Below, in pieces: positions 43,318-55,100 of a stretch of DNA of 64,000 bases. The position numbers and the translations under genes were made by a program. The stretch comes from Paratinospora sagittata. Lineage: Eukaryota > Streptophyta > Magnoliopsida > Ranunculales > Menispermaceae. Numbering within the stretch: position 1 is the first letter of the stretch; every line of letters starts with the position of its first letter. The DNA lies in contig CM069598.1 in assembly GCA_035771175.1 (NCBI GenBank), forward strand, positions 17,701,438 through 17,765,437. The letters run 5' to 3'. The notes under the pieces are model-generated. The model was not told the DNA's origin. It searched no databases and was given only the letters and a program-made list of their open reading frames with translations.

Positions 43318-44242
43318 TGTTGGATGGTCAACTCGGATTAGAGCTGACCTGGATATCGAAGGAGAAGCCGAGCTGGATTTGTGAGGTATGTTAGCCACGT
43401 TTGGTGGTGGACTAGCCGAGGTGACGAGGTGACAAGGAAAAAGTCGCGTAAAGTTAAGACCGCCAGATCAGCTCGGACAAATCAAGCTCTATTCAACCAT
43501 GAAAGTGCCCAAGCCGACCTAGCTGGATGATATATATGATAAATCGAAAAACACGTTATTAGCGCTAGCTCGGCCCGGATGAACCGAGTAAGCGTTGCTC
43601 TGTTGAAAGTAGCAGCTCGGCATGTGTCCGAGTTGATCATCCTAGACGCAACAGATCGAATTAAGGATTCCTTCCTGACACGCCATATCCCAAGGAATCC
43701 GAGGTAGTTGCATTCTCAAACACGGACTCCGACATAAAGGCAAAATAGGACTCCTCCTCCGAGACAAATCAGGAAAACAGGTATTGCCCAAGATGCGATA
43801 AGATTCCTACTCCGAGAAGAACCTGAAAGATAGGGATCATCTAGGAGAGGATGAGATTTCTTCTCCAAGACTAACTCGTAATGGATGAGTTCATCCAGCT
43901 CATCTCAACCAATGACGAAAAACACGTGGCACGATGCCTACTGGGCAACTAGCCATTCCGGCAAGAAGACCTCCTCTATAAATAAGACCTATCACCCTCA
44001 CCATAAGGTGCGAACAACTTTTCACAAGAGTTATTGCTTTAGTCTAAAACAAGCTCTAACTTAGGTATCAGAGGGTCTTTGGCTGGCACCACACCCGTGT
44101 TCCTTACAATAGCCACATTGTTTTCTCTATTCTTCTCAGATCAAGTTTATAAACCCTCGCAGGAATCAGAGAGTTCATAATTCCATATACAATCATCTCC
44201 TACACGTGTTCGTCTATTTGGTGTTGGTCAGATTCTGCATCA
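43318..44242 (+). repeat. Gypsy-type 3' LTR
   Basis: It begins TGTTGGATGG and ends GCATCA. TATAAATAA at 43977-43985 is followed by pyrimidine-rich leader sequence and GGTATCAGAGGGTCTTTGG, the usual U3-R-U5 layout. The right border is inferred from CA and could be a few bases off. Confidence 0.7.
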
Positions 44243-44249
44243 TTAATAT

Positions 44250-44706
44250 ATATACAATGTCCTGAGCTTAAAATTTGCTAACTATAATAACCAACTGGAA
44301 CGTCTAACAACCTCCATAACCGATTGGAGCGTCTAACTAAGTTGCCGAGCTGGACAACTAACTGGAGCATCTAACAACTTGTAACTAAATTGTTGAGCAA
44401 GACTCAGTCTTCAACAATCTTGTTGAGCTGGAAGGAGTTGAATTCCTTACTCTAGCATCCCCCCGTAAGCTCATTGTGGGTAAGGTAACAATGAGCTTGA
44501 ATCGAAGTGACTGAAACCGAGGAGAGGAAAAAGCTTTAGTAAAACGTCAGCAACTCGATCAACTGAAGGCACATGATTAATTTGAATCTTCTTTACAACT
44601 ACTTCGTTACTAACAAAGTATAAGTCTAACTCGATGTGTTTAGTTTGAGGATGCAACACAGGATTGTGAGCAATGGCTATGACACTTTAGTTGTCACACC
44701 AAATGG
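44250..44706 (-). mobile_element. Copia-5: copia scrap (RNase H end plus LTR part)
   Basis: On the minus strand 44706-44471 encodes the end of a copia RNase H (LHPQTKHIELDLYFV, VPSVDRVADVLLK). It is followed by a polypurine tract (complement of CCCCCCGTAAGCTC) and an LTR beginning TGCTAGAGTAAGG at 44457. The LTR runs left to about 44250, where it meets the Gypsy LTR. It is different from the other copia elements in the window. Confidence 0.75.
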
Positions 44707-45740
44707 TGGAAAGCGAAGGCTATGAGACGTACAACTTTTGACACTATCATATTCTTTAGTGTACTAGCTCTTCTGGGCAGTGTGTTATGTTCTTGTCTCG
44801 TCAATTTGCTCTTTTTCTTGTTTTTCTTGTTCTTCTTGGTGTGCAACATTTGCGATGACCGGTAAATTGGTTTTTGTATGCCTATGTTTTCTTTTTGATG
44901 TTGTAGGTCGAGTGGCTGACCCACTTTGCTCAGTAAAAGTAGTGTTGCGTGTCCTCAGTATATTTGTACACAATATAAATGGTTAATCACTATTTAAAAA
45001 AACCATTTTAGGCAGGGTCGGGCGACTCTGGAACGAAGCTCGTCCATGGTGACAAGCTTTGTTCTTGCCTATTTTTTGCACAAAACACATCGAAAAACAC
45101 TTATAAATATTGCATTTCATGAATAAAAGTGAATAGAAATAAAAATAACTATTAAAACATGCATTTCTTACCAATTCAAAAGATCAATCATCGAAAAACG
45201 TTCAAATACGATAAGCTGTGATTTGCTCCAAATGAGGTTCAAACGATGCTTCCCTAACTCCAATATTCTTCAAACTAAGATAAAAAGATAAAAATAGTAG
45301 GCTTTAAAGTGAGAGGCTAGGGTTTTGAAAGAGAAGAAGTGGTAGAGAAAAAGAAGATACCGAGAGCAGGTTTGGGGTAGGATACGTTAGGGTGAAAGGC
45401 AATTTAGGAAGTTTTGTGTTTTTTACTGGGATAGGAAGACTGTATATGTTTTAGGGTGGAGTTGTATTAGTAATTGAGATGTAGATAGTCTATTATTGAG
45501 GTCTATTTAACTGCTCTCTTTTTGATTTAGTGGGGTGATGACATAGACATGTAGAGTTTAACTAGTAGCCCTCAAATTTTATTCTTTAATTTTATCAAAA
45601 TTATAATGTAATTGTTTTTTTAAATTTAACCATATAAAACTTAAAAATTTCTTCATGAACGGTATACATTATGTTTTTTTTTTTTTTTTCTAAAATTAGA
45701 ATTACATTATTAAAAATCTATAGTTTTTTGCATAATATTT
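44707..45740. other. Intergenic sequence upstream of RPT5
   Basis: No gene is recognised. It contains short chance frames (44780-44986) and A/T homopolymers near 45600-45760. The proximal part presumably contains the RPT5 promoter. Confidence 0.55.
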
Positions 45741-45746
45741 AAGACT

Positions 45747-45754
45747 TATAAAAG
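45747..45754 (+). promoter_or_regulatory. Candidate RPT5 TATA box
   Basis: TATAAAAG lies 129 bp upstream of the start codon, with a weaker TTATAAAC at about 45772-45779. Either would place the transcription start about 70-100 bp before the ATG, a normal 5' UTR length for a proteasome gene. Confidence 0.4.
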
Positions 45755-45875
45755 TTTTTAAAAATTTGTTATTATAAACCGAACCAGCCAAAGCTTCTCG
45801 CTACGTTTCTTCTGCTCAAAGAAACTGCTCTTCGATATTCTCTGCAACTCGAAACCTTCCTCACAACGATCTGCA

Positions 45876-48800
45876 ATGGCGGCCGCAATGCTGGAAGGCT
45901 CTAACTTCGAAGACGATCAGTTCGCGTCGATGACCGTAGACGAAATCGTTAGGGCGTCTCGCCTTCTCGACAGCGAGATCCGGGTTCTCAAGGCAAGATA
46001 ATCTCTGAAATCTCGAGAAACTTCAACTATATCATTCTACGATGATTGAGTCAATTCTTTTTTTTTTTTGTTTCTAACTCGTTTTGTTTTTGCGTGTCAT
46101 CTGTAGGAAGAGTTGCAGAGAACAAATCTCGAGTTGGAATCGTTCAAGGAGAAGACGAAGGAGAATCAGGAGAAGATTAAGTTGAACAAACAGCTTCCTT
46201 ACTTGGTCGGCAACATCGTTGAGGTTAGTTAATTCCCGAAATGCGTTCAATTTTAGGTATTTTATTCGAGTTCCTGTTGCTTTGTTGCATTCATTTGACC
46301 CATTTTAGTTTAAGAACTTGAATTCTGTGCTTTTGTCGCCGCAGAACCCTGATTTTGATGGATTGTTGAAAAAAAAAATCTATCTTGACATGAATCACAT
46401 CTGGTTTCTAATACTGCAATTAATCACTGAAGGGATGAGCTCAAGAGGTCATTCTAACATAATTATCTTGTTCTTTTGACAAACACAAGAAAAGTCACTT
46501 ACTAAACAGTGTATTTAAAGTATATAATATATATTATACTTTAATTGCTCACCTAATTGATTATTTTATTAAGTTGTTTTGAACCACCTCAATTGTGGGG
46601 ATTTTTCCCTTGATGGAGAAGTTTTTTTTGGACTTTGAGAAGAGTCTTACCTCTTCTAGGTGATGCTCCGATACTTTCTACTCCATCCAGTGTATTCTCA
46701 ATCCTTTGTCTTAGATCTGATTTCATGAAATTGAATAGGCATGCCTGATAGGATGTGATGGAGCAACTAACTCAAATGCTTTATAACTGATGAACGTTCA
46801 TGACCATAAATCATGGAATTTCATCAACAGTCCAACGTAATCTATGGATTTAGCATGAAACACTCACATATGTGCATACATAAACATCATGTGAAAGCCC
46901 TAGTATGCATATGGATATGATTAATCATTCAAGAGACCAAATGAATCTAACACACGACTACAATAAACTATACTGAATATTTAAGAAAAGAAAGTGAGAA
47001 CAGGGTTTGGAATCATTCTCACGGTTCTAGGTCCCATACTTATTTTTTGTTCGACTCTAACACCAAAACTGCTAACTCCAAGGCAATGGTCTGGAGCCTA
47101 GGAATCAAAGTAGGAAAACATAAAAGCAAATGTTGGGGAGGGAGGGGAGAATAAGGCTCATTCGCCTAACGTGCATGGCATCTCCCTCTCCATGTAGTCC
47201 TTCTTTTTATAATTCTTTGTTTAGGTTTTCTTACAATATCTTTCTCTCATTGATTTTAGGCCATTCTATCACTCAAACATTGATCAAGAGCCTTCAACTC
47301 TCAATGATATGTAAGGCTAACTAGGGGGAGTCGTGGGAAGAGGGAGGTGCATGAGTATATATGAGAGAGAGAGAATGTGTGTGATAATTATGGGAGAGGG
47401 AGGGGAGAATGAGAGACCTGTGAGGGAGAGAGGCCAAAGAGGGGAAATGTCGTCATGTCGTCTCGTGAGAGGATGGTAACTGACCGTGAGGTAGAGAGAG
47501 TGGATATTTTGCATTATAAGTGGGAGAGTCAGCAAGCACAAGGGGTCCCCCACCCCCTTAATGCAATATCTTTGTTTTATCATTTTTTTTTCTTGGGTGT
47601 AAGTATAACAAAGTGGTTCTTCGTAAGAGAGCCTGCTATTGCACATGGTGGTTTGTTTCATCTTATCTTGGAGTAAGAATGGAAAAAAGTAATTTAAATT
47701 TTGACTTACATGAAGTTCCATTTTTCTTAGTTGGTGATTCCTACAAAAATATGGTTTTAACATGAATGAATCAATGAGAGCCTTGGGCCAATATATGGTT
47801 GTCTTGGTTGTGGCATTGGGATTAATATAACATAACCGAGTGACTGCTTTGTTTTCAGATTTTTGGGAACTCCTTGTCCTACTGGTCTTTGGTTTGAATT
47901 TGTCTACTTGATTCTCAATAATAATATTTCATTTTTTTTAATGTAAAAAAAGATTAACTGATGAAGGTTACAGGGCTTTTTCATCTTAAAATTGCTAAAA
48001 GAGGCTTATCTTGTAAGAAATCTTCATGTCTGAAAAGTGAGAATTTTGACGGAGTCCTTCTACTCTATATTGCCTTTTCTTATGGATAAAGACCTATTGC
48101 AAATTGGATTGCTTTATACAAAACTTCTTCTCAAAGGATCTATGTTTCTCTTTTATAGTCTTACCAGTTAATTCACTCTTCCATGCAACATTTCTCGAGA
48201 CTGAATTTTGTATCACCAAGATTAGATGATATATAGCCCTAAGAGCACCAAAGAGGCGTGGGTCAAGTGGTTGGGTAGAGGGGTAAGTTATTGAGAGGTT
48301 GCGGGTTCGAGCCCCATCCACTTGTTCATCCTCCAAGGTATATACGAGCCCGAACAGAGAATTTCTTCGGGGTTTTAGGGGGTGCCTTCTTTGCGGGCTA
48401 GGTTGCTTGCACACCTTTGGGATCAGTCAGATCCACGCAAGCTAGCCCGGATACGTAGGCCTTCAAAAAAAAAAAAAGATATATAGCCCTAAGAGCAACC
48501 CTAGATTAGATGACATTAGAACTTGTACTGCAAATTTCTTAGGCCTTTACCAAAAGACAGCATATTTTTCATCACCAACAACTCGTGATTTCTCATTTCA
48601 ATGTTTGAACTGTATAAAATATCAAATCAAGATAAACAATATTACTTATAAAAAAATCTTGTTTTTCTGTTTGATAAATGAGTGATGATATTTAGTTATA
48701 GTTAAGTAACAGTGATGATATATTAACTTGAATGTAAGTGGTGTGGTTAGGGGTTAGGGGCCTAGGGTCCCTCCACTAGGCTGTCTGGTTTTGGTGTACT

Positions 48801-48877
48801 GTTGTTTCTCCTTTTGTTTTGGCTTGGTGGACTTTTTGTTCACCCAAGCCTTGCTTTGTATTTGGCCCTTTTAACCA

Positions 48878-48926
<49 letters not shown>

Positions 48927-49062
48927 TTTCTTGTAAAAAAAAGTATTTCAAGACCATAATTCATAAGTTTGCCTTTTTTTTCCTGTTTCCACATTGAAGG
49001 TATATAATTCTAGTATTCAACTTGCTATATCTTTTGCACACACGCACACACACACACGCGCG

Positions 49063-49103
<41 letters not shown>

Positions 49104-52100
49104 TATGATGTTTATATTTATCCTGAATTTACTACAGTCTTATACCCATTTAGCTTTAGAAGGGAATTAATTGTTATTTATACATTTTAAAGATTTTGGA
49201 GATGAATCCTGAAGATGAGGCTGAAGAAGATGGTGCCAATGTTGATTTAGACTCACAAAGGAAGGGAAAGTGTGTCGTGCTTAAAACATCTACTCGCCAG
49301 GTATGCAGACACTTTTTGTTCTCTCCTTTTTCATAAACCTCTTCCATGGAGTTTCCTCTCTATGTTTTTTTTTTTTTCTATCTTCAACAATTTTCTTGTT
49401 AATCAGTAAATCGAATTTATCGAGGGAAAAAGTCACAAATGATCTCAAATAAGTATTGCGGATGATGTGAGATAAACTAGGGGTGTAACTAAATCCGACC
49501 ACTTGACCCGACCTGACCATTTCGGGTCGGGTATAGGACAAAGGTCGGGTTGATTGGGTTGTTTTTTCACGAACCCGACATGGTCGGGTCGGGTCTCGAG
49601 TCTAGCTATAATTTGTCGAGTCAATCCGACCCGACCCGTCCACCTATGTAGACATATGCATTTTTGCATATGTTTAACATATAAGTTAATAAAAATATTT
49701 ACTTGCATTTTTATGAGTATGTATAAAAATTTTACATTACGGGGCCTCCTATTAAAGTAGATCCCAACACCCACAACCTCTTAGAAATTGTTGACGGGTT
49801 AGACAATTGAAGAAGCTTGGGGAGAAGAGCAATTTATAGAAGAGGAGTGACTTCCTTCTTCGTATTAATCCCATGTGGGACTAAAAAAAGTGATATCTCA
49901 CTTCATTCAAGTTAAAAAAACGCATCAACATTTTTGTTAAAAGTATTAATCATAACATATATAGTTGAATATGTTATTTATTTGTCTTTTTGGGTAAGAT
50001 ATATTCTTCAATTATTATATATAAAACCAACTAGGGGTCATTTGAAACAATATAAAATTGTTGTAGGGGTGTCTAATTACTTATGTGACAACCTTGCCTG
50101 GTCCATCATGCGCTCCAACACGTCAACTACAAGAGTGAACATAAAGTAAGAGAGAGAGTGGATCCCCTTGTCTTAACCCCTTTCACCTTTTATCTTCCCT
50201 CTAGATTTGCCATTGATGAAGATGGAATAATTGACATTGTGGAAACACTCCGCCATCCAATTCCCCTCTTTTCTCCCCAGACCCTTTCTTCTTGAGCACA
50301 TAATTGAGAAAATTAAAATGAACCATGTCATAAGTTTTGTCAAAGTCAATTTTGAGAGAAGGGCAGTCCTCTATCACTTTATTAGCAATTAAGACCACAT
50401 CCAAAATATATCCATTGATTCTACCCTGAATAGAAAGCCATCTAAGACTCCACAATTGTATGATGAAGGATGCTCCGAAGACGCATGGCCAAAAGTTTGG
50501 AAATTGTATTGTGTAGGCTCATGATGAGGCTTATAGGCCTACAACCATTCACCTTTTTGGAGTTAGTCTTTTTGGGGATAACACATACATAATTCTCATT
50601 CATGCAACCATTGATGACCCCCTTCTTGTAAAATTTCTCCATGACCCTTATCAAGTCAACTTTGAAAATTCTATTATTGCTATGCAATACCCATTGATTC
50701 ATTCCCTTTCTAAAACATGTCCTCATGGTGTAAATTCTATGAAATATATATATATATATATATTTTTTTTGAAATGATTGCTAGACTTGTGCTCTTTCCA
50801 CACATACAGGCCCTTGGAAATTTATTCATTCCATCTATCAATCCTTCCGTCCTTTTGCTAGACTTAGATTAGGTAACGGGGATAATATTCTTTTTTGGGA
50901 AGACACATGATTAGGAACCTCTAACTTTGCATTTTTCTTCCCAAACCTCTATCAATGCTCCATACTCATCTTAAACTAGTCTTGTTTTTTTAAATCATGC
51001 CAGTGGCAACTCCCTTGTTGTTTTTGTTGGATTTTGGCTCAAACATGGATTCCTGGTTGGATTAGAACATGAAACATATATTTAGAAAGTAATGGACTTT
51101 CTAAATATGGATAAGTGTTTTATGATCTAGTTGTATTTGAATAAGGAAACCATGTTAGTGCAGAATAAGGAATCCTGGTTAGTCACAATTTCTAAATATT
51201 GTGGCTGGAGAGTCTATATATAGGAGGTCCCTCATTGTTTATTGATAATCCCAACATGTGAGAGGTTAAGAAGAAGGTGAAGCTCGTGCCAAGGGGAGAC
51301 TTACATATCCTTGGAAGCTTTGTGGAAGAGTGTAGAGTTTAGAACTTGTGCGGGTGACGTGGTTGAAGTTCTAGTTTTCTTTTGGGTATTCTCTTTCCCT
51401 TCTTCTTCTTTATCAAAGTTTTAGATCTGTGTACTATCTGGTGTAGAAGTACTTAAGGTGTTTGATTCCTCTGAGGTACTTGTTAATTGATAGTGGATTG
51501 TTTTTGCCCGTGGTTTTTTTTCTTGATTTTGGGGTTTTTTCACGTATATATTCGAGTTGTGGGTGTTGATTTCTATTGTTATTTCTTTATTGAATCAGTG
51601 AGATTGGAGGGTTTGGGTGTTTTTCTCAACAAATTAGTATCAGAGCCACGGTTCGAGTTGCACTTCAATTGGTTCATTAAGGTGCGAAGAGAAAATTAGA
51701 GATGTTGAAATATTGGTTCAACTTGAAGTTTTAAGTGGAAAGGTTTAATGAAAAGATTAATTTTGGCTTGTGGAGAATTCAAGTCGAAGACTTATTAATT
51801 TAGTTCGGGTGGCAAAAGTTACTAAAGGGGACATGTTAGGGGTGTGGGCAATCGGGGCACCTAAAGAAGGATTGCAAGAATTGGAAAGGAAAATGAGCAA
51901 ATTCAGCAAATAGCTCCAAGTTGACAAACAAGAATGTCGATGATGATGGTACCAATCTGAATGTCGTTGAGTTTAACAATAATTTTGTTCTTATGACATC
52001 AGTTAATGGTAGAAATTTATAGTATAAGGGCAATTGGGTGATTGATACCGGGGCCACACATCATATATGTGTACACAAGGCATGGTTTGGCAAGTATGCA

Positions 52101-55100
52101 AGGTGTACTGGTGACGAGTTTGTGTCGATGGCTGATGGCTCCCAAAGGCCAATAATGGGAGTGGGTGAAGTTCAGGTGAAGTTATTTGACGGACGCGTTA
52201 TTACACTTCATGAGGTTCGACATGTGCTGAGTTTGATTCAGAATCTAATTTCTCTTTCCAAGTTAGATTTTGAAGGTTATTGGTACTCTGGTAAAAATGG
52301 AGTACTGAAAGTTTTCTAGAAGTCCACTATGATCATGAAAGGTGTTCAAGACAGAAACTTGTACGTACTGATGGACAAACCAAGATTAGCATGTGGAGCA
52401 AGATCTGGGTCTAAAAGGTTGATTCGAAAGTGGGTTTCAACCGACAAGTTCAAGGGTGACTTGGACTTAGGTGATTCTCAACATTGAGTGTCATGGCCCA
52501 TGAGGGCAAAAGAGGCAAAAACATGAGATTGAAGCAGATGGAGCATTGGTGTTTTTGCCAAGGTGAAGATTGTTGGATTTTGGGCCAAACATGGATTCCT
52601 GGTTGGATTAGAACATGAATCATGTATTTAGAAAGTAATTAGGACTTTCTAAATATGGATAAGTGTTTTATAATCTAGTTGTATTTGAATAAGGAAACCA
52701 TGTTAGTGTAGAATGAGGAATCCTTGTTAGTCACAGTTTCTAAATATTGTGGCTGGAAAGTCTATATATAGGAGGTCCCTCATTGTTTATTGATAATCCC
52801 AACATGTGAGAGGTTAAGAAGAAGTGAAGCTTGTGCCAAGGGGAGGCTTGCATATCCTTGGAAGCTTTGTGAAAGAGTGTAGAGTTTAGAACTTGTGCGG
52901 GTGACGTGGTTGGAGTTCTAGTTTTCTTCTGGGTATTCTCTTTCTGTTCTTCTTCTTTATCAAAGTTTCATATATGTGTACTATGTGGTGTAGAAGTACT
53001 TAAGGTGTTTAATTTCTCTGAGGTACTTGTTAATTGATAGTGGATTGTTTTTGCCCGTGGGTTTTTTCCTGATTTTGGGGTTTCTCCACGTATATCTTCT
53101 AGTTGTGGATGGTTGATCTCTATTGTTTTTTTCTTTATTGAATCTATGAGATTGGAGGGTTTGGGTGTTTTTCCCAACAGTTTGGAACCTCCAGTTTTCT
53201 TGGAATTTATCACTTTAGAGAGGAGGAAGAGGAAGAAGTAGGCCCTTTGTTAGATTTGTTGGAGAATATACAATGCACCAATGTTGAGACATTGGTTGAG
53301 TGGCTCGGGGCGCTTGACTTAAGAAACGAGGTCACGAGTTTGACTCTTCATTAGCGTTGGCCACTGGGGGCGTCTTCCGCTCAAGCAATCAAGGGCCCAA
53401 GGGATTAGTTGGGACCAGATACCCGGGTCCCTCGGTAATCCCAAAAAACATAAAAAAATGGGGGATATGGCGAAAATCTTTTCATTTCGCAAGATTTAAG
53501 GGATTTGCCTTCGACTTTTAGAGACTATTGGAGGGTGTTGTTTTGCTATCATCTGACTATATGGACAAAGAGCAGTGCTTTCAAGGCCACGTCTACTCCG
53601 TTGCCTACACCATATTTAAGACATGTAGTGGGGCTTTTTGAAACTTTTTAAAACTTTAAGGGGGTTAGTGTAAATATATAAAAAGTAAGGTTCTTTTTTC
53701 TTCATATTGTTATACATGTGATTGTATATCTCAAAGATTAGCATAACATTTAATTCTAGTGTTATATTTTTATTTCCATTATGCAAATTATCATTTTCAT
53801 TTTCTTATTTTTTTTATTTCTATTTTGTTTTTGTTATATTGATGCAAATATATTTTCATTTTCATAAGTATTACATCAAATTTGACTCTTTAAATTGTTA
53901 TACTTTAGATGCCACTTTTCTTATTTTTTTATGTCTTTTTTAATTTTAATTTGTGGATAGAAAATTGAAGAGCATAAGATATAGTTAATATTTTACTACA
54001 AAAAATTTGACTTTTTTGTTGTGGAATATGCATGTTACTATGTATACATGGTTTGTATGTATAGAACTAATTAATTATTTACTTAAGGGGATCTAAAAAA
54101 TATTATTTGCAATGCCTAGGCCTTCCTTATGATGCACCTAGGCACCACCTCGCCTAGATGGGGTGAATGACATAGGCATTGCCTTGACGCCTTAACAACG
54201 TTGATAGAGAGAAATAGGAGTATTTTCAAAGAAGAATTCAATAATCTAGAATTAGTTTGGGAAAGTTCTCTTTGAGTAGCTTCCTGTTGGGTTGTTGCTT
54301 GTAAACTTTCGAAAGGTTATAAATTATAATGCAAGTGAGTAGGTAAGGGGTTGGGTCAATATTTTGTAGCTTTTGGTTTGGTCCCTAGGAGAACATCTTG
54401 TGCTTCCTTCACTTTTGTTGTCATTGCTTATCCCCTAAATCCCATGAAAAGTGTTAGGTTTATACGATTCTCTATCAATATGTAATTATTTCTTACAGAC
54501 TCTAGTCATAAAAGTCCACATGTAGTCGGGGGAAAAGGCTTAGTTGAGTCGAGTTGAGTTGAGTATATTCTAGTCATAAAAGAGCCACTTCCCCATCCAA
54601 GGAATTAATCTGTACACTCTAGGATGATTCCAAGTTTTCCTGTACTTACAGTCTCATTCAGAACGGGAATTTACTGATCAACAACAATAAAAGCAACTAA
54701 AGCACCAAAACAACAACAATGACTGTAAGTTTTCCTGTACTTTCAGTCTCATTCTAGGTGTTAAGATCCTCCTTTTCTAGCTTCTAGGGGTTGACTACAT
54801 AATTTTTTTCCCATCATTCTACTACATCTAGGGTCAACTCAACACCCTGGCTTAATGAGTAAAATTGGAAATGATAGTTTTAGATTCATAAAATATTAGT
54901 TTGAGTGGGATTTATGCCAACTTTAAATGTGACTGAACCCTCTTCGTTCACCCTGGCTTAGTATCATGAATGAAGAAATTAAGGGAATCAACTGATCTGT
55001 TTAATCATTGACATTCTGTCTCCTAGTATTGAAATCCTTCTTTCCTTTTTGTCTTGCTTTGTATGATTATAATTTGAATTTCCTTTCTTGACATTAAGTC

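Larger units (their letters stand above)
40190..44242 (+). mobile_element. Gypsy-type element, 3' part only, with antisense gene
   Basis: A 925-bp LTR (43318-44242) is preceded on the plus strand by a polypurine tract (AAAGACTTGGGGG near 43300-43313), so the element is in plus orientation and this is its 3' LTR. GC content rises sharply from about 40190. Between there and the LTR lies a gene on the opposite strand (see 40574-42903), an arrangement known from plant Gypsy elements such as Grande and Retand. No pol region and no 5' LTR are present, so the left part is missing. Many GAGCTC/CGAGCTC motifs recur at 40190-40510. Confidence 0.72.
46224..49192 (+). other. RPT5 intron 2
   Basis: 2969 bp, GTTAGT donor and TTTTAAAG acceptor. 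It contains a SINE (48248-48477), an (AT) run and a 69-bp purine/pyrimidine alternating run. The rest, including open frames at 47130-47763, shows no recognisable coding. Confidence 0.85.
51025..53179 (+). mobile_element. Copia-6: non-autonomous copia element with gag end and protease only
   Basis: LTRs are 51025-51631 (607 bp) and 52571-53179 (609 bp), both TGTTGGATTT...CAACA, each with CTATATATAG as TATA box. The flanks are GTTTT on the left and GTTTG on the right, a nearly matching 5-bp duplication inside the LINE. A primer-binding-like TTAGTATCAGAGCC lies after the 5' LTR. The 0.94-kb interior holds a zinc knuckle frame ([11 protein letters not shown] near 51840-51875) and a protease with [14 protein letters not shown] from 52038. 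Integrase, reverse transcriptase and RNase H are absent. Stops interrupt the remainder. It needed proteins from another element. Confidence 0.93.
50148..53280 (+). mobile_element. L1-type LINE with inverted 5' segment, split by Copia-6
   Basis: Minus-strand coding at about 50726-50148 is L1-type reverse transcriptase ([38 protein letters not shown], then LRQGDP near 50165). From about 50790 to 51024, and again from 53180 to about 53275, the plus strand encodes a later part of ORF2 ([36 protein letters not shown]). The two parts are in opposite orientation and meet at an (AT) run near 50742-50765; the segment between them, including the catalytic box, is missing. This is the geometry left by twin priming. 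No intact frame remains. Confidence 0.8.

Noticed and set aside
45984..45986. Alternative GT donor in RPT5 exon 1
   Set aside because: It would remove residues conserved in Rpt5 and has poor donor context; the GC donor fits the protein.
47130..47763. Open frames on both strands in RPT5 intron 2
   Set aside because: Overlapping frames with low-complexity composition and no motif, inside a clear intron.
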